The translations under genes were made by a program, and so were the position numbers. Positions 1-8,923 of a stretch of 64,000 nt of DNA are shown piece by piece. Under the pieces are notes generated by a model. That model searched no databases. It was not told where the DNA came from and saw nothing but the letters and a program-made list of their open reading frames with translations. The stretch's first letter is position 1. Each line of letters begins with the position of its first letter. The stretch comes from Paenibacillus pabuli (GTDB taxonomy: Bacteria; Bacillota; Bacilli; Paenibacillales; Paenibacillaceae), in the NCBI RefSeq assembly GCF_039831995.1, contig NZ_JBDOIO010000003.1:1178001-1242000 (forward strand). Direction: 5' to 3'.

Positions 1-293
1 AATGGTGGAGATGTGTTAACAAATTGCGTGACATTCTCCATAAGCTCAACTAACAGGGTGGAATCTGTCAAACCTTCAATGTAACAAACGGCTAGAGAGG
101 TCCCGTTTGCAGCAGATCCAGGGAAATCACGAGCCACAAAATCAGGACTATATTCAAATGCTTTTTTAATAGAACTAAGTTTATTTTGTAGTGATGGATC
201 CAACTTTTCAGAATACTGTTTTTGTTTCTGCTGGACTTCTCCCCCCTTCTGAGTTTGAGGTTGAAATATATTTTTAATCCACCGAAACAGCAT
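1..293 (-). CDS. GerA-family spore germination protein, N-terminal part (cut by window edge)
   Basis: Only the first 97 codons are inside the window; the gene runs off the left edge. The start is the ATG at 291-293, preceded by a strong AAAGGAGGTGA ribosome-binding site. The reading gives MLFRWIKNIFQP, a Gln/Lys-rich linker, then a segment with SPDFVARDF and CYIEGLTD. This matches the opening of the cytoplasmic N-terminal domain of GerAA/SpoVAF-type germinant receptor A subunits, inner-membrane proteins of the spore that respond to nutrients. A forespore-type promoter lies just upstream (319-348), which supports the assignment. An overlapping 79-residue frame at 92-331 is a shadow. Family call is good; the exact receptor paralogue cannot be told from this fragment. 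Confidence 0.8.
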   Translation of the reverse strand, partial: MLFRWIKNIFQPQTQKGGEVQQKQKQYSEKLDPSLQNKLSSIKKAFEYSPDFVARDFPGSAANGTSLAVCYIEGLTDSTLLVELMENVTQFVNTSPP

Positions 294-318
294 GAACTCA
301 CCTCCTTTATTTTCCGTT

Positions 319-348
319 TAATATGGATCAAATCCGAAAAAAGTATGC
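319..348 (-). promoter_or_regulatory. Sigma-G/sigma-F type promoter for the gerA-like gene
   Basis: On the minus strand GCATA (344-348) is followed after exactly 18 bases by CATATTA (319-325). Both boxes fit the forespore consensus GHATR-N18-CATNHTA without mismatch. The -10 box lies 25 bases upstream of the gerA-like ATG, so the leader is short and contains the AAAGGAGGTGA site. This is consistent with forespore expression, as known for ger operons. Confidence 0.7.
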
Positions 349-427
349 AATAGTAGAAACTTTGTCCTACTTATGTGCTTCATAGAATAAGCTCTTAGAG
401 TACAAGAAAGGAGGCATAAGAAGCACG

Positions 428-1054
428 ATGTTACTAGGTTATATTTTTCTGGGGATTTCGTTATCCGCCCCGATCGGTCCCATCAATGCCGCACAGTTGG
501 ACAAGGGTATTCGAGGTGGATTCATGCCTGCCTGGTTTGTTGGGTTGGGTGCGATTGCCGCTGATATCATTTACATGCTGCTCGTCTATTTCGGTGTAAT
601 TCATTTGCTGGATCTCCCATTTGTAAAGGCTTTCTTGTGGTTATTCGGCTTTTTTGTGCTGGTGTATACCGGTGTGGAAAGCATCAAAAATGCAGGGAAC
701 CTAACTCAAACAGAGTTGAGAGGGAATGAATCAGTGCTATCCAAATCGTTCATGAGCGGATTTCTCATGTCACTGTTCAATCCCCTATCCATCATGTTCT
801 GGCTTGGCATTTATGGATCCATTCTGGCTAAGGCTGTGAACGATTCAACCTTGGAGCAGACGCTAATCAACAGTGGAGCCGTTATTCTGGGCATCCTGAT
901 CTGGGATATATTCATGGCCGCCGCTGCGAGTTTATTCCGAAAGTACCTTACCTCAGGAGTTCTAAAAGCGATATCCATCATCTCTGGACTCTCACTTATT
1001 GGTTTCGGGTGTTATTTTGGAGCCAAAGCCGTCCAGTTTCTTTTTTTCATTTAA
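428..1054 (+). CDS. LysE/RhtB-family amino-acid exporter
   Basis: The 208-residue product is almost entirely hydrophobic with about six membrane segments, the size and layout of LysE/ArgO/RhtB exporters. The N-terminus carries the family signature (SAPIGPINAAQLDKGIRGG) in and after helix 1. Such proteins export amino acids or their analogues across the cytoplasmic membrane; the substrate cannot be read from sequence. AAGGAGG lies 13 bases before the ATG, a rather long spacing, but no better in-frame start exists. The stop overlaps the stop region of the convergent permease gene by 8 bases, and no hairpin separates them. Confidence 0.85.
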   Translation: MLLGYIFLGISLSAPIGPINAAQLDKGIRGGFMPAWFVGLGAIAADIIYMLLVYFGVIHLLDLPFVKAFLWLFGFFVLVYTGVESIKNAGNLTQTELRGNESVLSKSFMSGFLMSLFNPLSIMFWLGIYGSILAKAVNDSTLEQTLINSGAVILGILIWDIFMAAAASLFRKYLTSGVLKAISIISGLSLIGFGCYFGAKAVQFLFFI

Positions 1055-2483
1055 GTTTGCTTTTGCGAAGCCGAATCCCGGTAATGTGGAAGCTGGGACT
1101 TTCCAGGGTGTTGTGTGGTTCTTCTTTTTCCTGATCTGTGGTAGAGGGCTCTTCCTTATTCTTCTTCTTACGAACCCTATGCACAATGATGTCGCTAATT
1201 CCAATAAGCAAGACAAGCAGCAGGCTGATGAAGAAGCCTGGTCTGCTAAGTGCATGGAACAGTGTACCTGTTACAGCCAGACCGATCAGCACCAATCCAA
1301 TCCATCGTTTGACGACGCTGAACTTCCCTGCTTTCAGAAGTCGGCCAGAAGATAGCAAAATAAATAACCAGTTGTACATGAGCATTAATCCGGCTGCAGT
1401 CGTTACATATTCATACACCTTTCCAGGGAGCAGCAGCGACATGACAATGGTGGCAATAAGTCCACAGGCAATGAGTGAAAGCGCCATGAATGGATACTTC
1501 TTCTTCCATTTTCGTGCGAACAACTGCGGGGCATCTCCTTCCTGCGCCAAAGTCAGCATCATGGATGTGACCGCATAGAGTGATGCCGTCATGGTCGAGA
1601 AACCTGCTACAATTAACACTCCATTGAACAAATGCGGAACAAATGCCAAATGATCACTGCTCAGCGCCAGTACAAAGGGACTCTCTTTGGGATTAAAGGC
1701 ACTGAGCGGCACCATGGTCAAAGCCAGTCCGATCGAAACAACGTATACTGTTGAAAGCGAGATAAGCATCACTTTGCCTGCCTTCGGTGCCTCTTCCGGT
1801 TTTTGAAGACGGTAGGACATGATGCCGAGTACCTCAATCCCCCCATAAGCATAAAATGCAAATAGAAATGCAGACCACAGACCGATTCCACCTTTCGGAA
1901 AAATTTCAGCCATGTTTAGCGGTACGTTGTGCTCGTACTTTGTGCCCCCGATCCATCCTGCGAGAAGCGCGATGGCAAGAACCAAAAACATAAGAATTGC
2001 TGCAATTTTAATAATGGCAAGTACATTTTCAACCCGGTCAAACCCTTTGTTTCCGAAGAACACGATGCAAAGACCGACAATCCCAAATCCGGCAGCAAAT
2101 ATCCAGAGAGGAACATTCGGAAACCAAAAACGCGAGAAAATGGACAAGGCCGTCAACTGACTTCCCATAATAAGCAATTCCGAAAACCAATACACCCATC
2201 CACTGGCAAAGCCCGCCCAGCTTCCAAATGCCTTCTTGGCATAGGAACGAAAAGATCCCTGTTCTGGGTGATCTGACGTCATTCTCGCCAAGGCATCAAA
2301 AACAACATATGTACCGAGTGCAGCCAAAATGTAAGCAAGCAATACCGCAGGACCACCGATGGAGATCGCGAGGCTGGAGCCCAGAAAGTATCCAGTACCA
2401 ATCGTGCCTGCTACACCTAACAAGCTTAATTGCCACCACTTTAGTTTCTTTTCCTCCGTTGAGGCTTCAGATGCTTTACTCAT
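1047..2483 (-). CDS. APC-superfamily amino-acid permease
   Basis: A 478-residue, roughly 12-helix transporter of the amino acid-polyamine-organocation superfamily. The first helix has the typical glycine-rich GTIGTGYFLGSS motif of the substrate site, and helix 6 the FAFYAYGGIEVLG motif. It probably imports an amino acid by proton symport. The hydrophilic C-terminus is highly charged (RVRKKKNKEEPSTTDQEKEE). The longest frame begins at 2492, but AGAGGA abuts that ATG; it lies 9 bases before the ATG at 2483 (MSKASEAS), so I prefer 2483. The gene converges on the LysE-type exporter with overlapping stop regions. Substrate is unknown. Confidence 0.85.
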   Translation of the reverse strand: MSKASEASTEEKKLKWWQLSLLGVAGTIGTGYFLGSSLAISIGGPAVLLAYILAALGTYVVFDALARMTSDHPEQGSFRSYAKKAFGSWAGFASGWVYWFSELLIMGSQLTALSIFSRFWFPNVPLWIFAAGFGIVGLCIVFFGNKGFDRVENVLAIIKIAAILMFLVLAIALLAGWIGGTKYEHNVPLNMAEIFPKGGIGLWSAFLFAFYAYGGIEVLGIMSYRLQKPEEAPKAGKVMLISLSTVYVVSIGLALTMVPLSAFNPKESPFVLALSSDHLAFVPHLFNGVLIVAGFSTMTASLYAVTSMMLTLAQEGDAPQLFARKWKKKYPFMALSLIACGLIATIVMSLLLPGKVYEYVTTAAGLMLMYNWLFILLSSGRLLKAGKFSVVKRWIGLVLIGLAVTGTLFHALSRPGFFISLLLVLLIGISDIIVHRVRKKKNKEEPSTTDQEKEEPHNTLESPSFHITGIRLRKSKLK

Positions 2484-2567
2484 ATTTTTCATTCCTCTTC
2501 TGTATAATTTGGACCGCTCAAGGTAGCCTTTCCCAATATGCCACTTTTCATGTTGGAGACGGAAAAC

Positions 2568-2607
2568 AAAAAAAAGCGGAGAATCGGGAAAGCCCCTTCA
2601 TCCGCTT
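2568..2607 (-). terminator. Intrinsic terminator of the AraC/aldo-keto reductase unit
   Basis: Arms AAGCGGA (2574-2580) and TCCGCTT (2601-2607) enclose a further GGG/CCC pairing. On the minus strand the hairpin is followed by eight T residues. It lies just downstream of the aldo-keto reductase stop. Confidence 0.8.
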
Positions 2608-2623
2608 ATCATATTTACTCTGT

Positions 2624-3613
2624 TTATTGAATTGGAATTAAACCCACAACCGGATGCGGCACATAGGATTCTTCCAGTGATGCGATTTCGTCTGCTGTCA
2701 GCTTCACATTCAAGGCTGCAGTGGCTTCCTCCAGGTGTGAAATTTTCGTTGCACCGATAATGGGTGCTGTTACGGGCTGCTTCTGCATTAGCCATGCCAG
2801 GGCAATATGGACCCTCGGAACGCCGTGATTGCTTGCAATCTCCGCAACCTGCTCAACAATAAAACGATCCGTATCGGCAGTCGAGTCATATTTCGATTTC
2901 TGGATCTGGTCTGTCTCCGAACGATGCGTCGTCTCCGACCAGTCACGCGTCAATCTTCCGGATGCCAGCGGGCTGTAGGGAATCACTCCAATCCCTTCTT
3001 CCTTACACAAGGGGAGCATCTCTCGTTCTTCTTCACGGTACAGCAAGTTCAGATGATTTTGCATGGAAACGAATTTGGTCCAGCCATTGCGCTCAGCAAC
3101 AAATAAGGCCTTTTGGAACTGCCACGCGTACATCGCGGAAGCACCAAGATATCTTACTTTTCCGGCTTTGACTACATCATGTAATGCCTCCATCGTTTCT
3201 TCGATCGGGGTATGGTAATCCCAGCGATGGATTTGGTACAGATCCACATAATCCGTTCCAAGTCGCATCAGACTCTTATCGATTTCACTCATGATGGCTT
3301 TACGGGACAACCCGGCACCGTTCGGGCCTTCATGCATTCGGCCGTGGACTTTGGTGGCAATAACAACCTCGTCTCGTTTGGCATAGTCCTTCAAGGCCCG
3401 CCCAACGATCTCTTCACTTGCACCCAGAGAATAGACATTTGCTGTATCAAAAAAGTTAATGCCTATCTCCAGAGCCTTCTTGATGACTGGCCTGCTGTTC
3501 TCCTCGTTCAATACCCATTGATGAATCCACCGGTTGGCATCGCCAAATCCCATGCACCCCAGGCAAATTCTAGACACGTCCAACCCTGTCTGACCCAGTT
3601 TCACGTATTCCAT
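2624..3613 (-). CDS. Aldo/keto reductase (YajO-like)
   Basis: A 329-residue NADPH-dependent aldo/keto reductase with the TIM-barrel signatures LGQTGLDVSRICLGCMGFG at the N-terminus, FFDTANVYSLGASE (catalytic Asp and Tyr), IATKVHG (catalytic Lys) and YQIHRWD (catalytic His), so the tetrad is complete. The C-terminal half has the cofactor segment PIIGATKISHLEEA and ends LEESYVPHPVVG. It would reduce aldehydes or ketones in the cytosol. It follows an AraC-type regulator by 16 bases and shares its terminator, so the two form an operon. Its C-terminal block recurs in a broken copy near 35931. Physiological substrate unknown. Confidence 0.9.
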   Translation of the reverse strand: MEYVKLGQTGLDVSRICLGCMGFGDANRWIHQWVLNEENSRPVIKKALEIGINFFDTANVYSLGASEEIVGRALKDYAKRDEVVIATKVHGRMHEGPNGAGLSRKAIMSEIDKSLMRLGTDYVDLYQIHRWDYHTPIEETMEALHDVVKAGKVRYLGASAMYAWQFQKALFVAERNGWTKFVSMQNHLNLLYREEEREMLPLCKEEGIGVIPYSPLASGRLTRDWSETTHRSETDQIQKSKYDSTADTDRFIVEQVAEIASNHGVPRVHIALAWLMQKQPVTAPIIGATKISHLEEATAALNVKLTADEIASLEESYVPHPVVGLIPIQ

Positions 3614-3629
3614 TTCCTCGTCCTCCCCG

Positions 3630-4526
3630 TTATTCTTTTCTCATGTTCAGTCGTCTATATTCGGTAGGTGATACTCCAAAGCGCATTTTAAACACCTTGG
3701 AAAAGTGAGTCGTATTTTCAAACCCGCAGCCGTAACAAATATCGGTAACCGGTTTTGTCGTCTCCAGCAAGAGCTGACTGGCTAGATCCAGTCTGCGGTT
3801 ACGAATCCATTTTAACGGAGAAGAGTTGTATAACGCTCGAAATTCCCGCTTGAACGTCGACAGGCTTCTGCCAGACAAATAGGCCAGATCTTCAATGGAA
3901 ACGGGATTGGTCACATTCTCTTTTACGACTTGTTCGATGTGACTCCGTTCAGTAGGATGGGGATGTAATAACTGTTGCAGCAAGTTTGTGTTGATTTCAG
4001 CAAGATGAAACAGCAGCTCCATGAACTTGACGCCTACCAGTCCGTCACTGATCGGATCGGGTTGGTTAAAATAAGATTGAAGTGAGTCGATATATGCTCT
4101 CATTGGTACGTTAACTGGAATGACGGATACCGGAACGACATCATTAGTTGATTGAATGGTCTTCCAGTCTGCATAATCTGCGAACTTATTAAGTATGTCC
4201 CCATTCAGATAAAACATCATATAATCCAGCAAATATTCAGAACCGGGCTCACCGGACTTCACGTACTCCACCTTGATTGCTTTGGGCAGAAATATCATTT
4301 CATTGCTCCGCACCGTATACCTTTCATTCCTGTATTTAACCGTGTACACACCTGATTTGACGAACAGCAGCAGATGATCTTTCAGAAAAAAGCTTCCTTT
4401 CGTTCCCTGTGTGTGCAGACAAAACTGGATGACCGTTAATCCATTCCATTTCAAGCTTCCCTCTTTGTCTGGTGCAAGTTCCATTCCTTTGGGAGCGCTA
4501 ATTTGTTTTTCGTTTCGTATACCCAT
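3630..4526 (-). CDS. AraC-family transcriptional regulator
   Basis: About 298 residues. The N-terminal part is a cupin-like sensor (LLLFVKSGVYTVKYR, then a promoter-proximal beta-rich region). The last 100 residues form the double helix-turn-helix of AraC proteins: SIEDLAYLSGRSLSTFKREF and TDICYGCGFENTTHFSKVF. The longest frame starts at 4559 without a ribosome-binding site; the ATG at 4526 has AAGGAAGG 7 bases upstream and is preferred. It lies immediately upstream of the aldo-keto reductase and probably controls it, perhaps after binding a carbonyl compound. A short perfect dyad (ATAACGGTTAT, 4566-4576) is a possible operator. Confidence 0.85.
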   Translation of the reverse strand: MGIRNEKQISAPKGMELAPDKEGSLKWNGLTVIQFCLHTQGTKGSFFLKDHLLLFVKSGVYTVKYRNERYTVRSNEMIFLPKAIKVEYVKSGEPGSEYLLDYMMFYLNGDILNKFADYADWKTIQSTNDVVPVSVIPVNVPMRAYIDSLQSYFNQPDPISDGLVGVKFMELLFHLAEINTNLLQQLLHPHPTERSHIEQVVKENVTNPVSIEDLAYLSGRSLSTFKREFRALYNSSPLKWIRNRRLDLASQLLLETTKPVTDICYGCGFENTTHFSKVFKMRFGVSPTEYRRLNMRKE

Positions 4527-4675
4527 TCCTTCGCCTTCCTTCTGCCATCTCCTGCTCATTTAACAATAACGGTTATCGGCAAGAAATACTTTGTTCTAAA
4601 GCTCAAATGATGTGATCATTTCGTTCATCTTCGTGGAGCTTTGGTACGGCATCTGTCAACACATTATCAAGCAAA

Positions 4676-4706
4676 CTAAAAACGGGTTCCAGTGACCTGG
4701 TTCCCG
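4676..4706 (-). terminator. Probable terminator of the acetyltransferase gene
   Basis: CGGGttCCAG (4683-4692) and CTGGttCCCG (4697-4706) pair around a TGAC loop with a small internal loop. On the minus strand five T residues follow. Confidence 0.6.
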
Positions 4707-4742
4707 CTCTCTCTTCTATAAGGCTAGAATTCCTTGCCCCGC

Positions 4743-5336
4743 TCACCCTCTAGGATATTTATCCTTATCCGCTTCCGTAACCGCTCGAATGACTCTGCAT
4801 GGATTACCCGCCGCGATGACCCCTGCCGGTATGTCCTTGGTCACTACGCTTCCCGCACCAATCACCGCATGGTCTCCGATCGTTACGCCAGGCAGAACAG
4901 ATACACCTCCGCCAATCCATACATTGTTCCCTACGGTAATAGGTAGGGCAATCTCCAACCCTTGATTGCGCTGTTCTGCATCCAAGGGATGGCCAGCTGT
5001 GTAAAAACCGCAATTGGGTGCAATGAATACATTGCTGCCAAAGGTAATTTTCGCTGCGTCCAACATCACAGCATTATGATTACAATAAAAGTTTTCTCCA
5101 ATCTCGATGTTGTATCCTTGGTCACAATAAAATGGTTGTTCAATCCAAAACTTCTCTCCTGTTTTCGCCAAAAGTTTTCTCATAATGGCTTCTCTTTCGG
5201 ATATCATGCGCGGACGAAGATGGTTATAGTCGTAGCACAGCTCTTTCGCTTCAAGGCGTTCGTTTATCAATTGCGGATCGTTGTTATTATCATATAAAAG
5301 TCCTTTATGTGCCTTTTCTTTCTCAGTCATCGCCAT
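4743..5336 (-). CDS. Maltose/galactoside-type O-acetyltransferase (LbH family)
   Basis: A 197-residue member of the LacA/Maa/NodL acetyltransferases. The N-terminal helical cap (KAHKGLLYDNNNDPQLINERLEAKEL) is followed by hexapeptide repeats of a left-handed beta-helix (IEIGENFYCNHN, ITVGNNVWIGGG, VTIGDHAVIGAGSVV). The catalytic histidine is in FYTAGHPLD near residue 115. It would transfer acetyl from acetyl-CoA to a sugar hydroxyl; trimeric in known relatives. AAGGAG lies 10 bases before the first ATG. It is a single gene with its own terminator; the sugar acceptor is not known. Confidence 0.9.
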   Translation of the reverse strand: MAMTEKEKAHKGLLYDNNNDPQLINERLEAKELCYDYNHLRPRMISEREAIMRKLLAKTGEKFWIEQPFYCDQGYNIEIGENFYCNHNAVMLDAAKITFGSNVFIAPNCGFYTAGHPLDAEQRNQGLEIALPITVGNNVWIGGGVSVLPGVTIGDHAVIGAGSVVTKDIPAGVIAAGNPCRVIRAVTEADKDKYPRG

Positions 5337-5436
5337 TCGTGTGAGGCTCCTTTTCTGTGTCTATTTGGGGTTGCATCGTTTCTATGTATGGAAGCAGCAA
5401 TGTACAATCTATTATAAGTTTCTTCGTTAGTAAAAT

Positions 5437-5476
5437 ACAAAAAAAACACGAGTGACCTATTGGGTCACCCATGTTT
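5437..5476 (-). terminator. Intrinsic terminator of the lipase gene
   Basis: A 14-bp stem (5444-5457 with 5463-5476, loop TATTG) is followed on the minus strand by a run of eight T. Two of the pairs are G-U only in the minus-strand RNA, which fits the lipase transcript. Confidence 0.8.
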
Positions 5477-5497
5477 CATTCAGCCGTTGCAGACGTT

Positions 5498-6112
5498 CTA
5501 TTCATTCAATGCGGTTTTAATTAAGGCATTAACCCGTGAATTGAAGAGCAGACCGACATGGGAAACGAGCGAAACCTGTATGTTATTCGCTCCGCTCAAA
5601 CGGGAAAGTGCAGGAGATACAATCGTGTCACTGGTAGAGTAGATTGAAGTAACCGTTACTCCCTGTGGCGCTGAAGTTGTAGTCAAACGATTGGCCCCCC
5701 CCAAGGTTACCAGTTTGTCCACTTTGGAAGAACCACCACGATTCAAAATGTAATATAAACTATTAGCCCCGCCCATACTATGAGCCACAATGTTAACTTT
5801 ATTATGACCTGTTTCCTCGAGCACACGATCTACGAATTGACTGATTGCTGCAGAATTTAGCAGCTGATTCCCCTGTTTACTAGGCAGATCAATCGCGAAC
5901 AGCTCATCACTGGACCATCCTTGACCACGCAGATAACTCTCAATAAAAGTGAAATTGCTATCAGAACCTGTTAATCCATGAACAAAAACGACAGGTGTCC
6001 GTTCTGTGGCCGCCGCTGCCTTCGAACTTTGACCGATACCAGGTATAGAGATGGCGATCATTATGCTCATGACCATGGCAAAAAACAATTTACTCTTTTT
6101 CACATCGTTCAC
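5498..6112 (-). CDS. Secreted triacylglycerol lipase (LipA-like, family I.4)
   Basis: A 204-residue small alpha/beta-hydrolase like Bacillus subtilis LipA. Residues 1-36 are a Sec signal peptide (KKSKLFF, hydrophobic core, then SSKAAAA). The mature part begins with TPVVFVHGLTGS (oxyanion-hole region). The nucleophile is Ser112 in AHSMG, the Asp is in STSDTIV (about 162) and the His in SHVGLL (about 185), so the triad is complete. It would hydrolyse acylglycerol esters outside the cell. AGGAGA lies 8-9 bases before the ATG. It is divergent from the SLH gene across a very AT-rich 177-base gap, and has its own terminator. Confidence 0.9.
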   Translation of the reverse strand: MNDVKKSKLFFAMVMSIMIAISIPGIGQSSKAAAATERTPVVFVHGLTGSDSNFTFIESYLRGQGWSSDELFAIDLPSKQGNQLLNSAAISQFVDRVLEETGHNKVNIVAHSMGGANSLYYILNRGGSSKVDKLVTLGGANRLTTTSAPQGVTVTSIYSTSDTIVSPALSRLSGANNIQVSLVSHVGLLFNSRVNALIKTALNE

Positions 6113-6289
6113 TCTCCTATAATATAATTTATAATTTATATAATATAAGTAAATATATGTAATTAAAATAGATATATAGTCTCAATTTTAATAGATTAAA
6201 TAGTTAGTAAAGATTTCCTTTAGCCATCCATCACCTTCTCTGTTATGCTGAATGACGGCAAATTTCAATTAACAGGAGGAACTTCCTAG

Positions 6290-7351
6290 ATGAGACAAAC
6301 GTTTAACCGCATCACCCTTTTCTTCTTCGCCATGATCCTTATGGTATTCCCTTTTTCGTGGAGTAAAGCCCATGCTGCCGATTCGTACAAATCGCTAGAT
6401 TTGTATTTCCCGACAGATATTGATGGTCACTGGGCGTACGATACGCTCGATAATTTCGTTAACGCCGACCTTCTTAACGGCTATAGTCTGGGCAATGGCG
6501 AGGTTGCTCTTAAGCCCAACCATCCGATCACCCGCGCGGAATTCGTAGCTATTCTTGTTCAGGCTACAGGACTACATAGTACAGCTCAAGGAAAAACCTT
6601 CAGTGATGTAAAAGCAGGCAAATGGTACGCTGAGTCCATTCGGATCGCCAGTTCACTTGGCGTCGTTGGAGGTGTAAGCAGCTCTGAATTCGGACCTGAC
6701 CTTCCAATCAAACGCGGCGATATTGCGGTAATGGTCGTACGTGCGTTCTCCGATACTGTTGAGTTTAAGGGCACAGCCCAAACGTTCAAGGATGTTCCAA
6801 ACTACTACGCTGCTTCTGCCATTACAAAAGCGAGCCAAGCTGGTATTGTTTCAGGAATGACAACGACTACGTTTCAACCTTTCGCAAAAGCTACACGTGC
6901 CCAAGCTGTAGTCATGCTGGAACGTGCTTTACAATTGGAGCAAACGGACCTGCCTGAGACATCCGAACTGACGGCACTAGCTACCAGTGCTACGGAATCG
7001 GAGATCCAAGCCATGACAGAGCACAATATTGATCAGTTGTCCGTAACCTATGCAACGTACTACACAGGATATCAGCTTTCATCCAATTTCACGTATTTGG
7101 AGGATCTAAATTCTGCAGTGGATGGGGAATCTTCAATGGATGTTGAGATGCTCTCCCAACCGGACTTTTCCGTGATCGAAAGCTCTAACCGTTTGGCTGT
7201 ATTAGAAGCAGAAGGCGGCAAGATGAAAGTAACGATCCATTCGGGTAAAGAACAACAGGAAGAAACGGTTTCCATGGATGGATTGTATAAACTCAAAAAA
7301 ATGAATGATAACCGTTGGAAAATCTATGCCATCCTGCCTTATGAGGAATAG
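6290..7351 (+). CDS. S-layer homology (SLH) domain protein
   Basis: A 353-residue exported protein. Residues 1-29 form a signal peptide (RITLFFFAMILMVFPFSWSKAHA). Three SLH modules follow: DIDGHWAYDTLDNFV...PITRAEF (about 38-92), FSDVKAGKWYAESIRIASSLGVV (about 100-152) and FKDVPNYYAASAITKASQAGIVSG (about 163-215). SLH triplets bind pyruvylated secondary cell-wall polymer, so the protein is expected at the cell surface. The last 130 residues (from TSELTALATSATESEIQ) form an unrecognised domain of the size seen in SnoaL/NTF2-like folds. AGGAGG precedes the ATG by 10 bases. A bidirectional terminator follows. Confidence 0.85.
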   Translation: MRQTFNRITLFFFAMILMVFPFSWSKAHAADSYKSLDLYFPTDIDGHWAYDTLDNFVNADLLNGYSLGNGEVALKPNHPITRAEFVAILVQATGLHSTAQGKTFSDVKAGKWYAESIRIASSLGVVGGVSSSEFGPDLPIKRGDIAVMVVRAFSDTVEFKGTAQTFKDVPNYYAASAITKASQAGIVSGMTTTTFQPFAKATRAQAVVMLERALQLEQTDLPETSELTALATSATESEIQAMTEHNIDQLSVTYATYYTGYQLSSNFTYLEDLNSAVDGESSMDVEMLSQPDFSVIESSNRLAVLEAEGGKMKVTIHSGKEQQEETVSMDGLYKLKKMNDNRWKIYAILPYEE

Positions 7352-7382
7352 GCGATAACCTATCATTTTTCCATAAACAACT

Positions 7383-7414
7383 AAAACCACTGAATGTATT
7401 TTCAGTGGTTTTTT
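7383..7414. terminator. Bidirectional terminator between SLH gene and aldo-keto reductase
   Basis: Perfect 10-bp stem AACCACTGAA (7385-7394) with TTCAGTGGTT (7401-7410), loop TGTATT, followed by T-runs on both strands. It lies between convergent genes. Confidence 0.85.
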
Positions 7415-7455
7415 GTACGACATTTTACTAACGTATGCTAATGATTTTACTTGAT

Positions 7456-8430
7456 TTATCCATTCAGTAGAGTCATCTGTTCCTTGAGATACCGGGTACC
7501 ATAAATCCCATTTTTGGGGCTTACCTTTTCAATGCGTACCAGATCTTCAGGAGTCAACTGGATATCTAATGCTCCTACATTTTCCTCCAGATATTTGATC
7601 TGTTTGGTTCCAGGGATTGGCAATGCCCCATTGGCCAGCGTCCAGGCAATGGCGAGCTGAGAAGGTGTGCAATTCTTTTCGCTGGCTATTTTTTTGATTT
7701 GATCTACGATCTCAACATTTTTTTGAAAGTTATCACCTTGAAAACGAGGCATATATCTGCGAAGATCATCCGCAGCCAGATCCTCAAACGTACGTAATTC
7801 ACCTGAGATAAAACCACGGCTTAGCGGACTATAGGCCACATGAGTAATGCCCAATTCTCTAACGGTTGGAAGGATTTCATCTTCAATATCCCGGCTCCAG
7901 AGAGAATATTCACTTTGTAAAGCGGATATGGCATGTACCGCATGCGCTCGGCGAATAGTCGCTGCAGATGCTTCCGAAAGTCCAAGGCAGCGCACTTTTC
8001 CGGCCTGTACCAATTCGGACATTGCGCCAATCGTTTCCTCAATAGGAACAGTGGGATCTACGCGATGCTGATAATAGAGATCAATATATTCTACGCCTAA
8101 TCGGTGCAAACTTTCATCCACTGCTTTTTTTACATAATCCGGATGACCACTGATTTGCTCATAATTTGGCGTATATGAAAATTTGGTAGCTATTATCGCC
8201 TGTGCACGCCGGCCTTTAAGCGCCTTGCCCAGAAGTTCTTCGTTATGGCCATTTCCATAAACATCTGCCGTATCCAACATCGTTACACCAAGTTCCAGAG
8301 CACGATGTATCGTTTTGATTGAAAGCTCATCGTTAGTCTCACCATACATGCCAGGAGACATCCCCATTAATCCCAGTCCGACCGAAGATACCTCCAAATC
8401 ACTGTTTCCCAATGTTCTATTATGTTTCAT
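7456..8430 (-). CDS. Aldo/keto reductase (MerR-controlled)
   Basis: A 324-residue aldo/keto reductase of the YdhF/AKR13 type. It shows [18 protein letters not shown] (catalytic Asp/Tyr), IIATKFSY (Lys), [17 protein letters not shown] (His) and the C-terminal cofactor block [18 protein letters not shown]. It should reduce aldehydes or ketones with NADPH. It follows a MerR regulator by 29 bases in the same direction, so the pair is probably one operon controlled by the promoter at 8924-8954. The regulator has a cysteine at the sensing position of the AdhR/NmlR class, which hints that this enzyme detoxifies reactive carbonyls. Confidence 0.9.
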   Translation of the reverse strand: MKHNRTLGNSDLEVSSVGLGLMGMSPGMYGETNDELSIKTIHRALELGVTMLDTADVYGNGHNEELLGKALKGRRAQAIIATKFSYTPNYEQISGHPDYVKKAVDESLHRLGVEYIDLYYQHRVDPTVPIEETIGAMSELVQAGKVRCLGLSEASAATIRRAHAVHAISALQSEYSLWSRDIEDEILPTVRELGITHVAYSPLSRGFISGELRTFEDLAADDLRRYMPRFQGDNFQKNVEIVDQIKKIASEKNCTPSQLAIAWTLANGALPIPGTKQIKYLEENVGALDIQLTPEDLVRIEKVSPKNGIYGTRYLKEQMTLLNG

Positions 8431-8459
8431 CCCAATCTTCCTCTCCCATTCCTGTTCTA

Positions 8460-8876
8460 TTAAATGTGTTCCAAACTGGACATTTCCTGTAATAGTTTAT
8501 TTTCTGAATCCACTTCGTCTTTTTCCATGTCATCATATATGGATAATTTTTGGTTAACCGCTTCTAAGGCTTGATTAAGATCGTTTTGCCGTTGATACAA
8601 CTCGTCTTTATATTGCATGAGCATCGCTTTTCTGAGCGGTATCGTTGAAGCACCTTCCATGGCAAGGTTGACCATCTGCTTCAATACGGATACTTTCATG
8701 CCTGTCGCTCGAAAGCAGGACATTACTCTCATCCAGTCCACATGCTCTTGTTCAAACAATCGGTTTCCGTTCTGATCCCTTTTGATAAATGGGAGCAAAC
8801 CTTCTTTTTCGTAATAACGAATTTTATGGGCCGGGCAACCTAGCCGTTCCGCCGCTTCTTTGATGGTAAAGCTCAT
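8460..8876 (-). CDS. MerR-family regulator (AdhR/NmlR-like)
   Basis: A 138-residue MerR protein. Residues 1-70 form the winged helix-turn-helix ([21 protein letters not shown], then YEKEGLLPF), and the rest a dimerisation coiled coil ([24 protein letters not shown]). Cys54 in MSCFRATGM aligns, by my reading, with the conserved Cys of AdhR/NmlR regulators, which respond to aldehydes by thiol alkylation. It precedes the aldo-keto reductase gene. Its own promoter has the 19-bp spacer and central dyad typical of MerR-activated promoters, so autoregulation is likely. The ATG has AGGAGG 9 bases upstream. Confidence 0.88.
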   Translation of the reverse strand: MSFTIKEAAERLGCPAHKIRYYEKEGLLPFIKRDQNGNRLFEQEHVDWMRVMSCFRATGMKVSVLKQMVNLAMEGASTIPLRKAMLMQYKDELYQRQNDLNQALEAVNQKLSIYDDMEKDEVDSENKLLQEMSSLEHI

Positions 8877-8923
8877 ATCGTTTATTCCTCCTTTTGATTC
8901 ACGTGTCCGGCAGGTTCTTTCAC

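Noticed and set aside
92..331. 79-residue minus-strand frame at the left edge
   Set aside because: It is out of frame with the GerA-like reading that has a ribosome-binding site, forespore promoter and family similarity.
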